In this document: in pieces, positions 17,478 to 26,014 of the stretch | Layout: each line of letters opens with the position of its first letter | Numbering within the stretch: position 1 is the stretch's first letter | NCBI GenBank assembly: GCA_025055975.1 | Contig: JANWWM010000023.1 | Coordinates: forward strand, 1-42,699 | Direction of reading: 5' to 3' | Length of the DNA: 42,699 nt | Source of the DNA: Chloroherpetonaceae bacterium | GTDB taxonomy: Bacteria > Bacteroidota > Chlorobiia > Chlorobiales > Thermochlorobacteraceae | The notes under the pieces: generated by a model | What the model was told of the DNA's origin: nothing | The model's database searches: none | The model's input: only the letters and a program-made list of their open reading frames with translations | Position numbers and translations under genes: made by a program

Positions 17478-19100
17478 ATGATTTTAACGCTCATCACGTT
17501 TCTGCCGCTGATTGCCGCGCTCGTCATTCTGCTCATTCCGAAAGAACGAAAGCAAGCGATGCGATGGATTTCGCTTTTGGCGGCGGCGGGGCAAGTCGCG
17601 TTGGCGTTTTGGATTTGGAAAAATTACGACCCTTCGCTCGCGGGCGTTGACGACGCGAGCAAGTTTCAGTTCGTCGAGCGCGCCGCTTGGTTCTCGGTCG
17701 AGCTGGGGAATTACGTGGTTAGCGCCGATTACTTTATGGGCATCGATGGGATTTCGGTGGCGATGGTGATTCTAACCGCCATCGTCGCGCTCGTGGGCGT
17801 GGGCGCGAGTTGGACGATCGAGAAATCCGTCAAAGGCTACTTCGTCCTCTACAACTTGATGTCGACCTCAATGATGGGGACGTTTCTCGCGCTCGACTTC
17901 TTCCTCTTCTACGTGTTCTGGGAAGCGACCTTGATTCCGATGTATTTCCTCATCGGCATTTGGGGCGGAAAGAACCGCGAATACGCGGCGATAAAGTTCA
18001 TCATTTACACGCTCGTTGGCTCCGTGCTGATGCTTCTTGCGATGATTGGCTTATACGCGAGCGTCGCCGATCCCGCGACGGGACGAAACACGTTCAGCCT
18101 CGTGGCGATGGCGAATCAACAAAACTTCATTTCAGGCTCGGCGCTCTTTCCGACGGCGGAAAATCATCTGTTGCGAACGTTGGCGTTCTTCGCGCTCTTC
18201 TTGGCGTTTGTGATTAAAGTGCCGATGGTGCCGTTTCACACGTGGCTGCCCGACGCGCACGTCGAAGCCCCAACGCCGATTTCCGTCGTGCTCGCGGGCG
18301 TGCTACTCAAACTTGGCGGCTACGGCTTGCTTCGCATCAACTTTCCGATTTTTCCCGACATCTTCCAAGAATATGCGTGGTGGATCGCGCTCTTTGGCGT
18401 GATAAGCATCGTCTATGGGGCGTTCTGCGCGATTGCGCAAACCGACTTCAAGAAAATGGTGGCGTATTCGTCGGTCTCGCACATGGGCTTCGCGCTGTTG
18501 GGAATCGCCGCGGTCAATTCGCTCGGAATGTCGGGCGCGATGCTTCAAATGTTCTCGCACGGGATTCTTTCGCCAATGATGTTCTTGCTCGTCGGAGTGA
18601 TTTACGATCGCGCCCATACGCGAGAAATGGAAAAGTTTGGCGGACTCGCCAAATACATGCCCATATACGCGGGATTCATTTTGGTCGCGTTTATGGGCAA
18701 TTTGGGAATGCCCGCGATGTCGGGCTTCGTGGCGGAAGCCTTCGTGTTCTTGGGCGCGTTCTCGCAAGAACAAACGCGGATTCTCGCCGTCGTCGGAACG
18801 CTCGGCATTTTGCTCTCGGCGACTTACTTGCTTCGCGCGTATCGGACGATGTTCACGGGCGAAAGAAAACCCAACGCCGCTTACGAAGTCAAGGGGCATC
18901 ACGGCGAGGAGCATGCGCATTTTCACGATTGGAAAGGCAACATCGATATGGACGGCAGGGAAATCGCTTTGCTCGCGCCGCTTGCCGCCATCGTGATTCT
19001 CGTTGGCGTTTATCCCGCGCCCGTTTTGGATTTGATGACGCCAAGTTTGAACAAAGTCGCCGAAATTCTCTCTGCGGCGACGAACATCGCGTTGAAATGA
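17478..19100 (+). CDS. nuoM: NADH-quinone oxidoreductase subunit M
   Basis: The second antiporter-like pump subunit (540 aa). Key elements: YVFWEATLIPMYFLIGIWGG with the conserved Glu, and VIKVPMVPFHTWLPDAHVEA followed by PTPISVVLAGVLLKLGGYG with the conserved Lys residues. A His-rich loop, KGHHGEEHAHFHDW, near residue 475 resembles the one in NuoL in composition and place. The gap from nuoL (40 bases) is AT-rich and contains only a weak small hairpin. nuoN follows by 30 bases. Confidence 0.96.
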   Translation: MILTLITFLPLIAALVILLIPKERKQAMRWISLLAAAGQVALAFWIWKNYDPSLAGVDDASKFQFVERAAWFSVELGNYVVSADYFMGIDGISVAMVILTAIVALVGVGASWTIEKSVKGYFVLYNLMSTSMMGTFLALDFFLFYVFWEATLIPMYFLIGIWGGKNREYAAIKFIIYTLVGSVLMLLAMIGLYASVADPATGRNTFSLVAMANQQNFISGSALFPTAENHLLRTLAFFALFLAFVIKVPMVPFHTWLPDAHVEAPTPISVVLAGVLLKLGGYGLLRINFPIFPDIFQEYAWWIALFGVISIVYGAFCAIAQTDFKKMVAYSSVSHMGFALLGIAAVNSLGMSGAMLQMFSHGILSPMMFLLVGVIYDRAHTREMEKFGGLAKYMPIYAGFILVAFMGNLGMPAMSGFVAEAFVFLGAFSQEQTRILAVVGTLGILLSATYLLRAYRTMFTGERKPNAAYEVKGHHGEEHAHFHDWKGNIDMDGREIALLAPLAAIVILVGVYPAPVLDLMTPSLNKVAEILSAATNIALK

Positions 19101-19130
19101 GAATTTGGAACATCAAAACCGTTATCGACA

Positions 19131-20636
19131 ATGCCGAACAACTTGCCTGACATCGTCGCGCAAATCAAAGCCAGCGTCGGCGCGTTCATTCCCGAACTTT
19201 CGCTTTCGGCGCTGTTTCTTTTGCTCATCGTTCTGGATATGGTTTTGAGCGAAAAGCGCGTCGTCATTCCCGTCGCGTCGCTCGTCGGCTTCGTGATTAC
19301 GGGCTTTTTCGTTTGGCAACAAATCGACGCGCCGAATCAAGAGTATTTTCTGCGAATGCATGTCGTCGACCCGTTTGCCGTGTTTTTCAAGTTTCTCTTT
19401 CTCGGCGCGAGCGCGCTGGCGGTTTTGCTCTCGATGGATTCGGAGGAGCTCAACGAGAAGAACGCTCGCAGCATTGGCGAATACTACGCGATTCTCGTGG
19501 CGATGGCGCTCGGAATGTTCTTGATGGCGTCGGCGAGCGATATGCTGATGATGTTCCTCGCGCTCGAACTCGTGAGCATTTCGTCCTATGTTTTGACGGG
19601 CTATTTGAAAGGTCAAATCAAGTCGTCGGAAGCCTCGCTCAAATACATCGTCTATGGCGCGGCGTCGTCGGGCTTGATGGCATATGGAATGTCCATCATC
19701 TATGGTTTGACGGGACAAACGAACATCTACGAAATCGCGCGCTTCATTGAAGCCAACGAAGTCGATGAAGTTGCGCTGACGCTCGCCTCGCTTTTGGTGA
19801 TGGGCGGGTTCGGATACAAGATTGGCGCGGTTCCGTTCCACTTCTGGTCGCCCGACGTGTATGAAGGCGCGCCAACGCCCGTTACGGCGTTCTTGTCGGT
19901 CGGCTCGAAGGCGGCGGGCTTTGCGATGCTGATGCGATTTTTCAAAATTGCGATTCCCGCCGAGCCAACGGGCGAATTCGCGTTTGATTGGGTAAATTTC
20001 TTCGCGCTGATTGCGCTCGCCTCGATGCTTCTCGGAAACTTCGCGGCGATTTGGCAGAGCAGCGTCAAGCGAATGTTGGCGTATTCCTCGATCGCGCACG
20101 CGGGGTATTTGCTTCTGGGCGTGCTCGTCGCCGACGACTTGGGCGCGCAAGCCGTGATGTTCTACCTCGTCGCCTACACTGTGATGAACGTCGGGGCGTT
20201 CTTCGTCGTCGTGTTGATTGCGAACAAAATCGGCAGCGACGACGTGAACGATTATCGCGGGCTTGGAAAGAAAATGCCGCTTGCCGCCGCCGCGCTGACG
20301 GTGTTCCTCGTCTCGCTGACGGGCTTGCCGCCAACGGTCGGGTTCGTCGGAAAGTATATGATTTTCACCGCGCTCTTGGGCAAAGGTCCAACCTTCCTGA
20401 CGCTCGCCATCATCGGCGTTTTGACGAGCGCGGTCTCGCTCTACTACTACTTCAAAATTCCGCTCAATATGTATCTGCGCGAAGCCGAAGAGGAAAGCGA
20501 CACGCCAGTTCAATTCGGCGCGTTTGCCAACGGACTTGTCGCGTTCTTGATGGTCGCTACGATCGCGTTTGGCTTATACTTCGCGCCGCTGGCGAACTTC
20601 GCCAAGAACTCCGTCACAATGCTCGTGATGAATTGA
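19131..20636 (+). CDS. nuoN: NADH-quinone oxidoreductase subunit N
   Basis: The third antiporter-like pump subunit (501 aa) and last gene of the cluster. The conserved Glu lies in FLALELVSISSYVLTGYLKG, and the Lys-bearing segment is GYKIGAVPFHFWSPDVYEGA followed by PTPVTAFLSVGSKAAGF. A second conserved Lys is in WQSSVKRMLAYSSIAHAGY. The order A-B-C-D-H-I-J-K-L-M-N is complete, with no nuoE, F or G. A strong hairpin terminator begins 23 bases after the stop. Confidence 0.96.
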   Translation: MPNNLPDIVAQIKASVGAFIPELSLSALFLLLIVLDMVLSEKRVVIPVASLVGFVITGFFVWQQIDAPNQEYFLRMHVVDPFAVFFKFLFLGASALAVLLSMDSEELNEKNARSIGEYYAILVAMALGMFLMASASDMLMMFLALELVSISSYVLTGYLKGQIKSSEASLKYIVYGAASSGLMAYGMSIIYGLTGQTNIYEIARFIEANEVDEVALTLASLLVMGGFGYKIGAVPFHFWSPDVYEGAPTPVTAFLSVGSKAAGFAMLMRFFKIAIPAEPTGEFAFDWVNFFALIALASMLLGNFAAIWQSSVKRMLAYSSIAHAGYLLLGVLVADDLGAQAVMFYLVAYTVMNVGAFFVVVLIANKIGSDDVNDYRGLGKKMPLAAAALTVFLVSLTGLPPTVGFVGKYMIFTALLGKGPTFLTLAIIGVLTSAVSLYYYFKIPLNMYLREAEEESDTPVQFGAFANGLVAFLMVATIAFGLYFAPLANFAKNSVTMLVMN

Positions 20637-20659
20637 CGAGAATGCGCGCAAGAAAAGCG

Positions 20660-20690
20660 AAAGCGTCTCGAACATCGAGACGCTTTTTCG
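20660..20690. terminator. Bidirectional rho-independent terminator (nuoN / purine nucleoside phosphorylase)
   Basis: AGCGTCTCG, loop AACAT, CGAGACGCT form a perfect 9-base stem (20662-20684), extended by A-T pairs on both sides and followed by TTTTCGTTTT. It lies between the convergent ends of nuoN (plus) and the purine nucleoside phosphorylase gene (minus), and the A-rich left flank gives a T-rich run in the opposite direction, so it probably serves both. Confidence 0.9.
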
Positions 20691-20692
20691 TT

Positions 20693-21514
20693 TTACAGCC
20701 GCTCAATCACGCGCTTGAAAATCGCGGTCATTTTGGGTTCGGCTTCGGCGGCAACGGCGAGAATCTCTTTGATGTCCACGGGCTTCAAACTTTCAGGGAA
20801 GCACTCGTCGGTGATGATGGAAATGCCCAAAACCTCCGTGCCTTGATGAACGGCGGCGATGACTTCGGGCACGGTTGACATTCCCACCACGTCCGCGCCC
20901 AAAATCCTTGCCATTCGATATTCGGCGCGCGTTTCGAGCATCGAGCCTTGCATCGCAATGTAGACGCCTTTATGGACCTTGATTTTGAGTTCCAACGCGG
21001 CTTCTTCGGCAAGCTTGATGAGACGTTGCGAATACGGTTGGCTCATATCGGGAAAGCGCGGTCCGATGCTCTCGTCATTGGGTCCGATGAGCGGGTTTGA
21101 GCCAAGAAAGTTGATGTGGTCATCGATAATCATAATGTCGCCTTTGCGGAAGAGGGGATTGACGCAACCGCAGGCGTTGGAGATGCAAAGCGTTTTCACG
21201 CCGAGAAATTTCATCGCGCGGACGGGGAAGACGATTTGCCGCATCGAGTAGCCTTCGTAGTAGTGAAAGCGCCCTTGCATCGCGACGACCTTCTTGCCGC
21301 CGAGCGTTCCGAAAATGAGTTTGCCATGATGCGACTCGACGGTCGAGACGGGAAAGTGCGGAATCTCGTCGTAATCGAGCGTAAGTTCGGCGTTGATTTC
21401 TCTGCCCAATCCGCCCAAGCCCGTGCCGAGAATGATGCCGATGGGATACTCGTCGTTGGTTTTCTGACGAATGAAGCCGACGGCTTCGTCGATTTGCTTG
21501 CGGAGTTCGCTCAT
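20693..21514 (-). CDS. punA: Purine nucleoside phosphorylase (PNP-I, trimeric type)
   Basis: Cleaves purine (deoxy)ribonucleosides with phosphate to the base and (deoxy)ribose 1-phosphate in purine salvage. The 273 residues contain the phosphate-binding start GIILGTGLGGL, the HHGKLIFG loop, MQGRFHYYEGYS, the base-contacting Glu (E194 in GSMLETRAEYR) and GMSTVPEVIAA. Where human PNP has Asn243 (in ITNK), this protein has Asp236 (ITDE), which may widen or shift base preference. The ATG at 21514 is preferred to a TTG two codons upstream. It is the last gene of the ykvA-ppk1 operon and starts 39 bases after the preceding stop. Confidence 0.93.
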   Translation of the reverse strand: MSELRKQIDEAVGFIRQKTNDEYPIGIILGTGLGGLGREINAELTLDYDEIPHFPVSTVESHHGKLIFGTLGGKKVVAMQGRFHYYEGYSMRQIVFPVRAMKFLGVKTLCISNACGCVNPLFRKGDIMIIDDHINFLGSNPLIGPNDESIGPRFPDMSQPYSQRLIKLAEEAALELKIKVHKGVYIAMQGSMLETRAEYRMARILGADVVGMSTVPEVIAAVHQGTEVLGISIITDECFPESLKPVDIKEILAVAAEAEPKMTAIFKRVIERL

Positions 21515-21553
21515 CGTCAAAAGCGGAAAAGTTTTTTGAAGCGAAAAACAAAA

Positions 21554-21970
21554 CTACGAATTCGCTTCGGAAAGCGCGGAAGAGTATCTCGACTTCCAAC
21601 TGCTCAGAGATTCTTCGGAAATGTTGTCCAAAGCCTCGCTAATGTTCGCGGACGCGGTTTTGATGCGCTCGGTCGCTTTGGCGACGTTGGAACTTCCCGC
21701 CGCAGAGACGCTGATGACGGTCAAATGATTGTTGATGACGTCTTTGAGCATTGCGCGAATTTCGTCAATGGTCGCTTCGCGGACTTGCCGTTGACGATGA
21801 CGAATGACGAAAAAGATGACGCCGTGAAGAACGCCGACCAAAATCGCCGTCGTGGCGCGGGCGGCGACAAGGTCGGTCTCGCTCGTCGAGAAAAGCGAAG
21901 GGACGACCATAATGACCACGATGCCCGCCGCCGTCAAGATGAGTTCAATGTATTTGAGAATGAAGCGCAT
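21554..21970 (-). CDS. Two-helix membrane protein with degenerate histidine-kinase-like segment
   Basis: A 138-residue protein with two hydrophobic helices (about 7-27 and 38-56), a basic linker (RHRQRQVR) and a cytoplasmic helical part. Residues 74-86, MLKDVINNHLTVI, resemble the phospho-acceptor helix of sensor kinases (AHDFNNLLTVI-type), but Lys stands where the His would be, and no ATP-binding domain follows. The Ser/Ala-rich end could be a second helix of a four-helix bundle. It lies 7 bases after ppk1 and 39 before the phosphorylase gene, in one operon. It may dimerise or bind a kinase or regulator (conjecture); I do not recognise a named family. Confidence 0.7.
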   Translation of the reverse strand: MRFILKYIELILTAAGIVVIMVVPSLFSTSETDLVAARATTAILVGVLHGVIFFVIRHRQRQVREATIDEIRAMLKDVINNHLTVISVSAAGSSNVAKATERIKTASANISEALDNISEESLSSWKSRYSSALSEANS

Positions 21971-21977
21971 AACGGAG

Positions 21978-24146
21978 TTAGGTTTGCGTTGAGGATAAAT
22001 CCGCGCCGACTTTGCTTGCGCGCTCGCGCAGAAACGCGAGTTGACTGTTGAGCGGCTTGCCGTTGGTGGTTACGAACTCGTAACTGCCGTCAGGATTGAG
22101 TTTGCGCGCTTTGAGATTGTCTTTGAGGATTAGTTCCAAATCCCTTTTGATTTGCTTGCGATGCGCAGGGTCAAGAATCGGAAAGAGAATCTCGACGCGA
22201 CGGTCGAGGTTGCGGCGCATCATGTCGGCGCTGGAAAGGTAGATTTCCTCGTCGCCGTCGTTGAAAAAGTAGTAAGCGCGGCTGTGCTCCAAAAATCGAC
22301 CCACGACGCTGACGACGCGAATGTTCTCGCTAACGCCTTTGAGTTCGGGACGCAGGACGCAAATGCCGCGCACGATGAGGTCGATGCGCACGCCTTCTTG
22401 CGAGGCGCGATACAAGGCGCGAATGATTTGCTCGTCGACGAGCGCGTTCATCTTCATAATGATGCGTCCGTTCTGACGACGCTTGTGATGGTCGATTTCG
22501 CGCTCAATGAGTTCCAACATTTTTTTGCGAATCCCGAGCGGCGCGACGAAAATTTTTCGATAATCCTTCTGACGCGAATAGCCCGTGAGGTAGTTAAACA
22601 CTTCCGAGACGTCGGCGCCGATTTCCTTGTTGCACGTGAAAAGGCTGTAATCGGTGTAAATCTTCGCGGTCGAAGGATTGTAGTTGCCCGTGCCAAGATG
22701 CACGTAGCGGCGCAGTTCGCCGTTTTCGTTGCGCACGATGAGCAAAACTTTCGCGTGCGTCTTCAAGCCAATCAAGCCATAGACGACGTGCGCGCCCGCT
22801 TTTTCCAACGCCTTCGCCCAAGTGATGTTGTTTTCTTCGTCGAAGCGCGCTTTGAGTTCGACCAAGACGGCGACTTGCTTGCCGCGTTCCGCCGCTTCAA
22901 TCAAGGCTTGCACGATGGGCGACTTGCTGCCGACGCGATAAAGCGTTTGCTTGATGGCAAGCACGTTCGGATCGTTGGCGGCTTCGCTGATGAGATCCAC
23001 GACGGGCTGAAACGAATCGTAGGGGTGATGAAGCAACACGTCGCGCTTGCGAATGATCGAGAAAATGTCGTCGCCCTCGTCGTTGAGAAACGGGTTGCGC
23101 GGAATGAACGGCGAATCTTTCAGGTCGGGTCGTTCAAGGCTCATCGCTTCCATCAAGCTGGCTAAACCAAGCGCGCCCGGAATTTCATACACCTGCCGAT
23201 CGCTCACGCCCAAGTTTTCAATCAAGACCTGCTTGATGTATGGGGGCATTCCGGGATTGACGTCAAGCCGAACCACGTTGCCGTATCGGCGTTGGCGCAA
23301 GCCTTGCTCGATCGTTTCGAGCAGATCGCCCGCTTCGTCTTCCTCGATTTCGATGTCCGCGTCCCGAATGACGCGGAAGGGATAAACGGCTTGAATCTCG
23401 ACGTCGGGAAAAAGTTTTTGAATGTTCGTGGCGATGACGTCTTCAAGCCAAACGAAAATGGTTTCGCCTTTGGGGAGTTTCACGCCGATTTTGTCGAGGC
23501 GAATGAGGCGCGGAATCGTGTCGGGCACTTTGACGCGAGCGAAGCGCGGCTCGTCGTCGCCTTCGGCTTGCAGCTGGACGGCGAGCGAGAGCGAGAGATT
23601 TGAAACGTGCGGAAACGGATGTCCAGGGTCGAGCGCGAGCGGCGTGAGAATCGGAAAGACGTTGTTCTCAAAGTAGAGGTCGAGCGCGGCGCGTTGCTCG
23701 GCGGAAAGTTCCGCGCATTTCTTGAAGTGAATGTTGGCGGCGGCGAGTTTCGGCAGAATGTCGTTGTAGAAGCAATCGTTGCGCTCATGAAGCATCTGTT
23801 CGACGCGCTTTCGGATTTCCAGAAGTTGCTCCATCGGCGTAAGCCCGTCGAGCGACGGCGTTTGGATTCCCGCTTCGACTTGCTCTTCGACCGCCGAAAC
23901 GCGAATCATAAAAAACTCGTCCAAGTTTGAGCTGAAAATGGCGATGAATTTCAGGCGCTCCAAGAGCGGATGCGCTTCGCATCGGGCTTCGTCCAAGACG
24001 CGCAAGTTGAATTCGATCCAACTTAATTCGCGGTTGATGTAGAGCCGCGAATCGTTGAAGTTGGAATCGACGGCGGACGCGGTTGCGTCAAGAACGGGCG
24101 TTTCGCTCAAATGGGCTTTGCGTCTGGGTTTGCGCGGTCTGGTCAT
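21978..24146 (-). CDS. ppk1: Polyphosphate kinase 1
   Basis: Reversibly transfers the gamma phosphate of ATP to inorganic polyphosphate. The 722 residues span all four PPK1 domains: the N-terminal helical part (YINRELSWIEFNLRVLDEA), the head domain (PILTPLALDPGHPFPHVSNL) and the two phospholipase-D-like C-terminal domains. The autophosphorylated His is H464 in GLKTHAKVLLIVR and the second conserved His is H621 in LEHSRAYYF; the nucleotide-site HLGTGNYN is also present. The ATG at 24146 overlaps the stop of the upstream ykvA-like gene by four bases (ATGA), which decides the start over longer versions. The operon is ykvA, ppk1, membrane protein, phosphorylase. Confidence 0.95.
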   Translation of the reverse strand: MTRPRKPRRKAHLSETPVLDATASAVDSNFNDSRLYINRELSWIEFNLRVLDEARCEAHPLLERLKFIAIFSSNLDEFFMIRVSAVEEQVEAGIQTPSLDGLTPMEQLLEIRKRVEQMLHERNDCFYNDILPKLAAANIHFKKCAELSAEQRAALDLYFENNVFPILTPLALDPGHPFPHVSNLSLSLAVQLQAEGDDEPRFARVKVPDTIPRLIRLDKIGVKLPKGETIFVWLEDVIATNIQKLFPDVEIQAVYPFRVIRDADIEIEEDEAGDLLETIEQGLRQRRYGNVVRLDVNPGMPPYIKQVLIENLGVSDRQVYEIPGALGLASLMEAMSLERPDLKDSPFIPRNPFLNDEGDDIFSIIRKRDVLLHHPYDSFQPVVDLISEAANDPNVLAIKQTLYRVGSKSPIVQALIEAAERGKQVAVLVELKARFDEENNITWAKALEKAGAHVVYGLIGLKTHAKVLLIVRNENGELRRYVHLGTGNYNPSTAKIYTDYSLFTCNKEIGADVSEVFNYLTGYSRQKDYRKIFVAPLGIRKKMLELIEREIDHHKRRQNGRIIMKMNALVDEQIIRALYRASQEGVRIDLIVRGICVLRPELKGVSENIRVVSVVGRFLEHSRAYYFFNDGDEEIYLSSADMMRRNLDRRVEILFPILDPAHRKQIKRDLELILKDNLKARKLNPDGSYEFVTTNGKPLNSQLAFLRERASKVGADLSSTQT

Positions 24147-24424
24147 CGTTTGGGTTCGAGGGCGGGTTGGCGTTGAGAAGGCGGCGACGACGGAACGGAC
24201 GTGGCGTTTCGCGCCGCGTCTTCGTTCTCCTTGATGCGCTTGATGACGCCGCGAATCGTCCAAACGAAAACGCCGAGCGCGGTCGCGTCGTCAAAAATTC
24301 CGAAAGGACCAAAAACGGCTTCGGGAAGGAAGTCGAGCGGGAAAAGCATATACGCGACCGAGAGAATGAGCGTCAGTTTCTCAAACGTCGTCGCCGTTTG
24401 CCAGATGGCTCGGATTTTTTTCAT
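24143..24424 (-). CDS. YkvA/DUF1232 family small membrane protein
   Basis: A 93-residue protein with the DUF1232 signature YMLFPLDFLPEAVFGPFG followed by IFDDATALG. The hydrophobic LTLILSVAYMLFPLDFLP segment suggests membrane insertion. The C-terminal about 30 residues are Ser/Pro-rich and probably disordered. The family is widespread in bacteria but its molecular role is unknown. It is the first gene of the ppk1 operon, overlapping ppk1 by four bases, so the two are translated together. It is divergent from the TPR gene across a 147-base spacer. Confidence 0.85.
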   Translation of the reverse strand: MKKIRAIWQTATTFEKLTLILSVAYMLFPLDFLPEAVFGPFGIFDDATALGVFVWTIRGVIKRIKENEDAARNATSVPSSPPSQRQPALEPKR

Positions 24425-24501
24425 AGCGTTGCGGGTTTATGGTTCATCGAAAGAGTTTGAAAATGAATTTTGCGTATATTCGGTTCGTCAATTCAACTCG
24501 A

Positions 24502-24521
24502 CTTGCGCGCCGACGCGCAAG
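24502..24521. promoter_or_regulatory. Palindrome in the ykvA/TPR divergent spacer
   Basis: CTTGCGCGCCGACGCGCAAG is a perfect 8-base inverted repeat with a 4-base centre, 50 bases before the TPR start codon. It could be an operator, or a hairpin in the 5' leader of the TPR mRNA. It lacks a following T-run in the plus direction, so it is not an obvious terminator. An AT-rich stretch with TATATT lies about 30 bases before it. Confidence 0.45.
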
Positions 24522-24571
24522 ATAATAGCCTTTTGAAACTTCTCGCAACTTAATCTTGCCTGATTTTACCG

Positions 24572-25999
24572 ATGAGCATTGACGGCGGTTACCTCGAAAA
24601 CGATGGCGGAGAAAGTCTCCACCCCGAACGGTCGCGCCAATGGCGCAAAGTGAAGAAACTTGTCGACAACGGCGAACTCGGCGCGATTTGCGATAGCGAA
24701 GCCCTCGAAGAAATGCTCCAAACGCTGATGGAGGAGGGCGACTACATACGCGCGCTTCGAGTCTCCGAACACTTGATTGAACTTTCGCCCTACAACGCGG
24801 AAGGCTGGTTTAGGAAAGGCGTCGCGCTGGCGAATTTGGGCAGATACAAAGACGCGATCGAAGCGTTTGAAAAAGTCGCCGTGCTTAACCCCGCCGACAC
24901 GGAAGCGCTCTTGCACATCGGAATATGCCACGAAAACTTGGGCAACCACGTCGCCGCGCTTGAAATATACGACCGCGCCATCGAGCTGTATCCCAACGAC
25001 GACGAGGCGCGATTCTGCAAAGCTCTCGCGCTTGAAAGCCTCGACCAGTATCAAGACGCGGAAGCCGAACTCGAAACGTGCCTCAAACTCAATCCCGAAC
25101 ACCCCGAAGCGTGGTATGAACTCGGCTACTGCAAAGATATGCTCGATAAGCTGGAAGAAAGCTTGGAGTGCTACGACAAACACTTGGAATTAGACCCATA
25201 CAGCAGCAACACGTGGTATAATCGCGGCATCATTTTGAGCAAGTTGGGCAGATACGAAGAAGCCGTCAAAAGTTACGACCTTGCCATCGCCATTCGGGAA
25301 AACTTTTCCTCGGCGTGGTATAATCGCGGCAACGTGCTCGCCCACATGGGCAGGTTGGAAGAAGCCATCGAGAGCTACAAACAAACCCTCGAATACGAAC
25401 CCGACGACGTGGCGACGCTGTTCAACATCGCCACCGCCTACGAGGAACTCAACGACTTTCATCAAGCCATTCACTACTTGGAAAAATGCGTGGCGATCGA
25501 GCCCGACTACGCCGATGCGTGGTATGCTCTCGCCGCTTGTTACGACTCGATCGACGCGCCGCTCTTCGCGCTCAACGCCATCAACAAGGCATGCGAACTC
25601 GCGCCCGATTGCGTCGATTATCTCCAAGCCAAAGCGGGCATCGAATTCGAGTTGGGCTACATTGACGACGCGCTCCGCATTTACCGCCAAGCGCTCGCGC
25701 TCGACCCGAAAAATCCGCACCTGCTCTTCGACTACGGAACGGCTTTGCTCGACGCGCAACGACCAAAGCAAGCCATCGACACGTTCGAGAAATTGCTCGC
25801 CATCGACCCGCATTTCGCCGACGCGCACTACGAATTGGCTCTGGCTTATCATGCCATCGGCGACAAGGAAAACACCATTCGGAAACTCGCCGAAGCCTAC
25901 AAATACGACGACCAAAAAAAGCAAGCTTTTCCGAAGGTGTTTCCCGAACTCTACGCCGAAAAAAGCGTTTGCGCGAGACTGGGCATCACGAAGCGCTAA
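24572..25999 (+). CDS. Large tetratricopeptide-repeat protein (475 aa)
   Basis: Made almost entirely of canonical 34-residue TPR units from about residue 45 to 450 (roughly 11-12 repeats). Examples are AEGWFRKGVALANLGRYKDA, SNTWYNRGIILSKLGRYEEA, SSAWYNRGNVLAHMGRLEEA and PHLLFDYGTALLDAQRPKQA. It has no signal peptide or membrane helix, so it is probably a cytoplasmic scaffold. Such proteins occur in many Bacteroidetes/Chlorobi genomes without a defined role. It precedes aroE by 15 bases and may be co-transcribed with it. The partners it assembles are unknown. Confidence 0.92.
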   Translation: MSIDGGYLENDGGESLHPERSRQWRKVKKLVDNGELGAICDSEALEEMLQTLMEEGDYIRALRVSEHLIELSPYNAEGWFRKGVALANLGRYKDAIEAFEKVAVLNPADTEALLHIGICHENLGNHVAALEIYDRAIELYPNDDEARFCKALALESLDQYQDAEAELETCLKLNPEHPEAWYELGYCKDMLDKLEESLECYDKHLELDPYSSNTWYNRGIILSKLGRYEEAVKSYDLAIAIRENFSSAWYNRGNVLAHMGRLEEAIESYKQTLEYEPDDVATLFNIATAYEELNDFHQAIHYLEKCVAIEPDYADAWYALAACYDSIDAPLFALNAINKACELAPDCVDYLQAKAGIEFELGYIDDALRIYRQALALDPKNPHLLFDYGTALLDAQRPKQAIDTFEKLLAIDPHFADAHYELALAYHAIGDKENTIRKLAEAYKYDDQKKQAFPKVFPELYAEKSVCARLGITKR

Positions 26000-26014
26000 A
26001 ACCGCGCATCGCAA

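Noticed and set aside
19122..20513. A 463-codon minus-strand frame opposite nuoN
   Set aside because: Antisense shadow of a clear gene; composition is abnormal and no ribosome binding site is seen.
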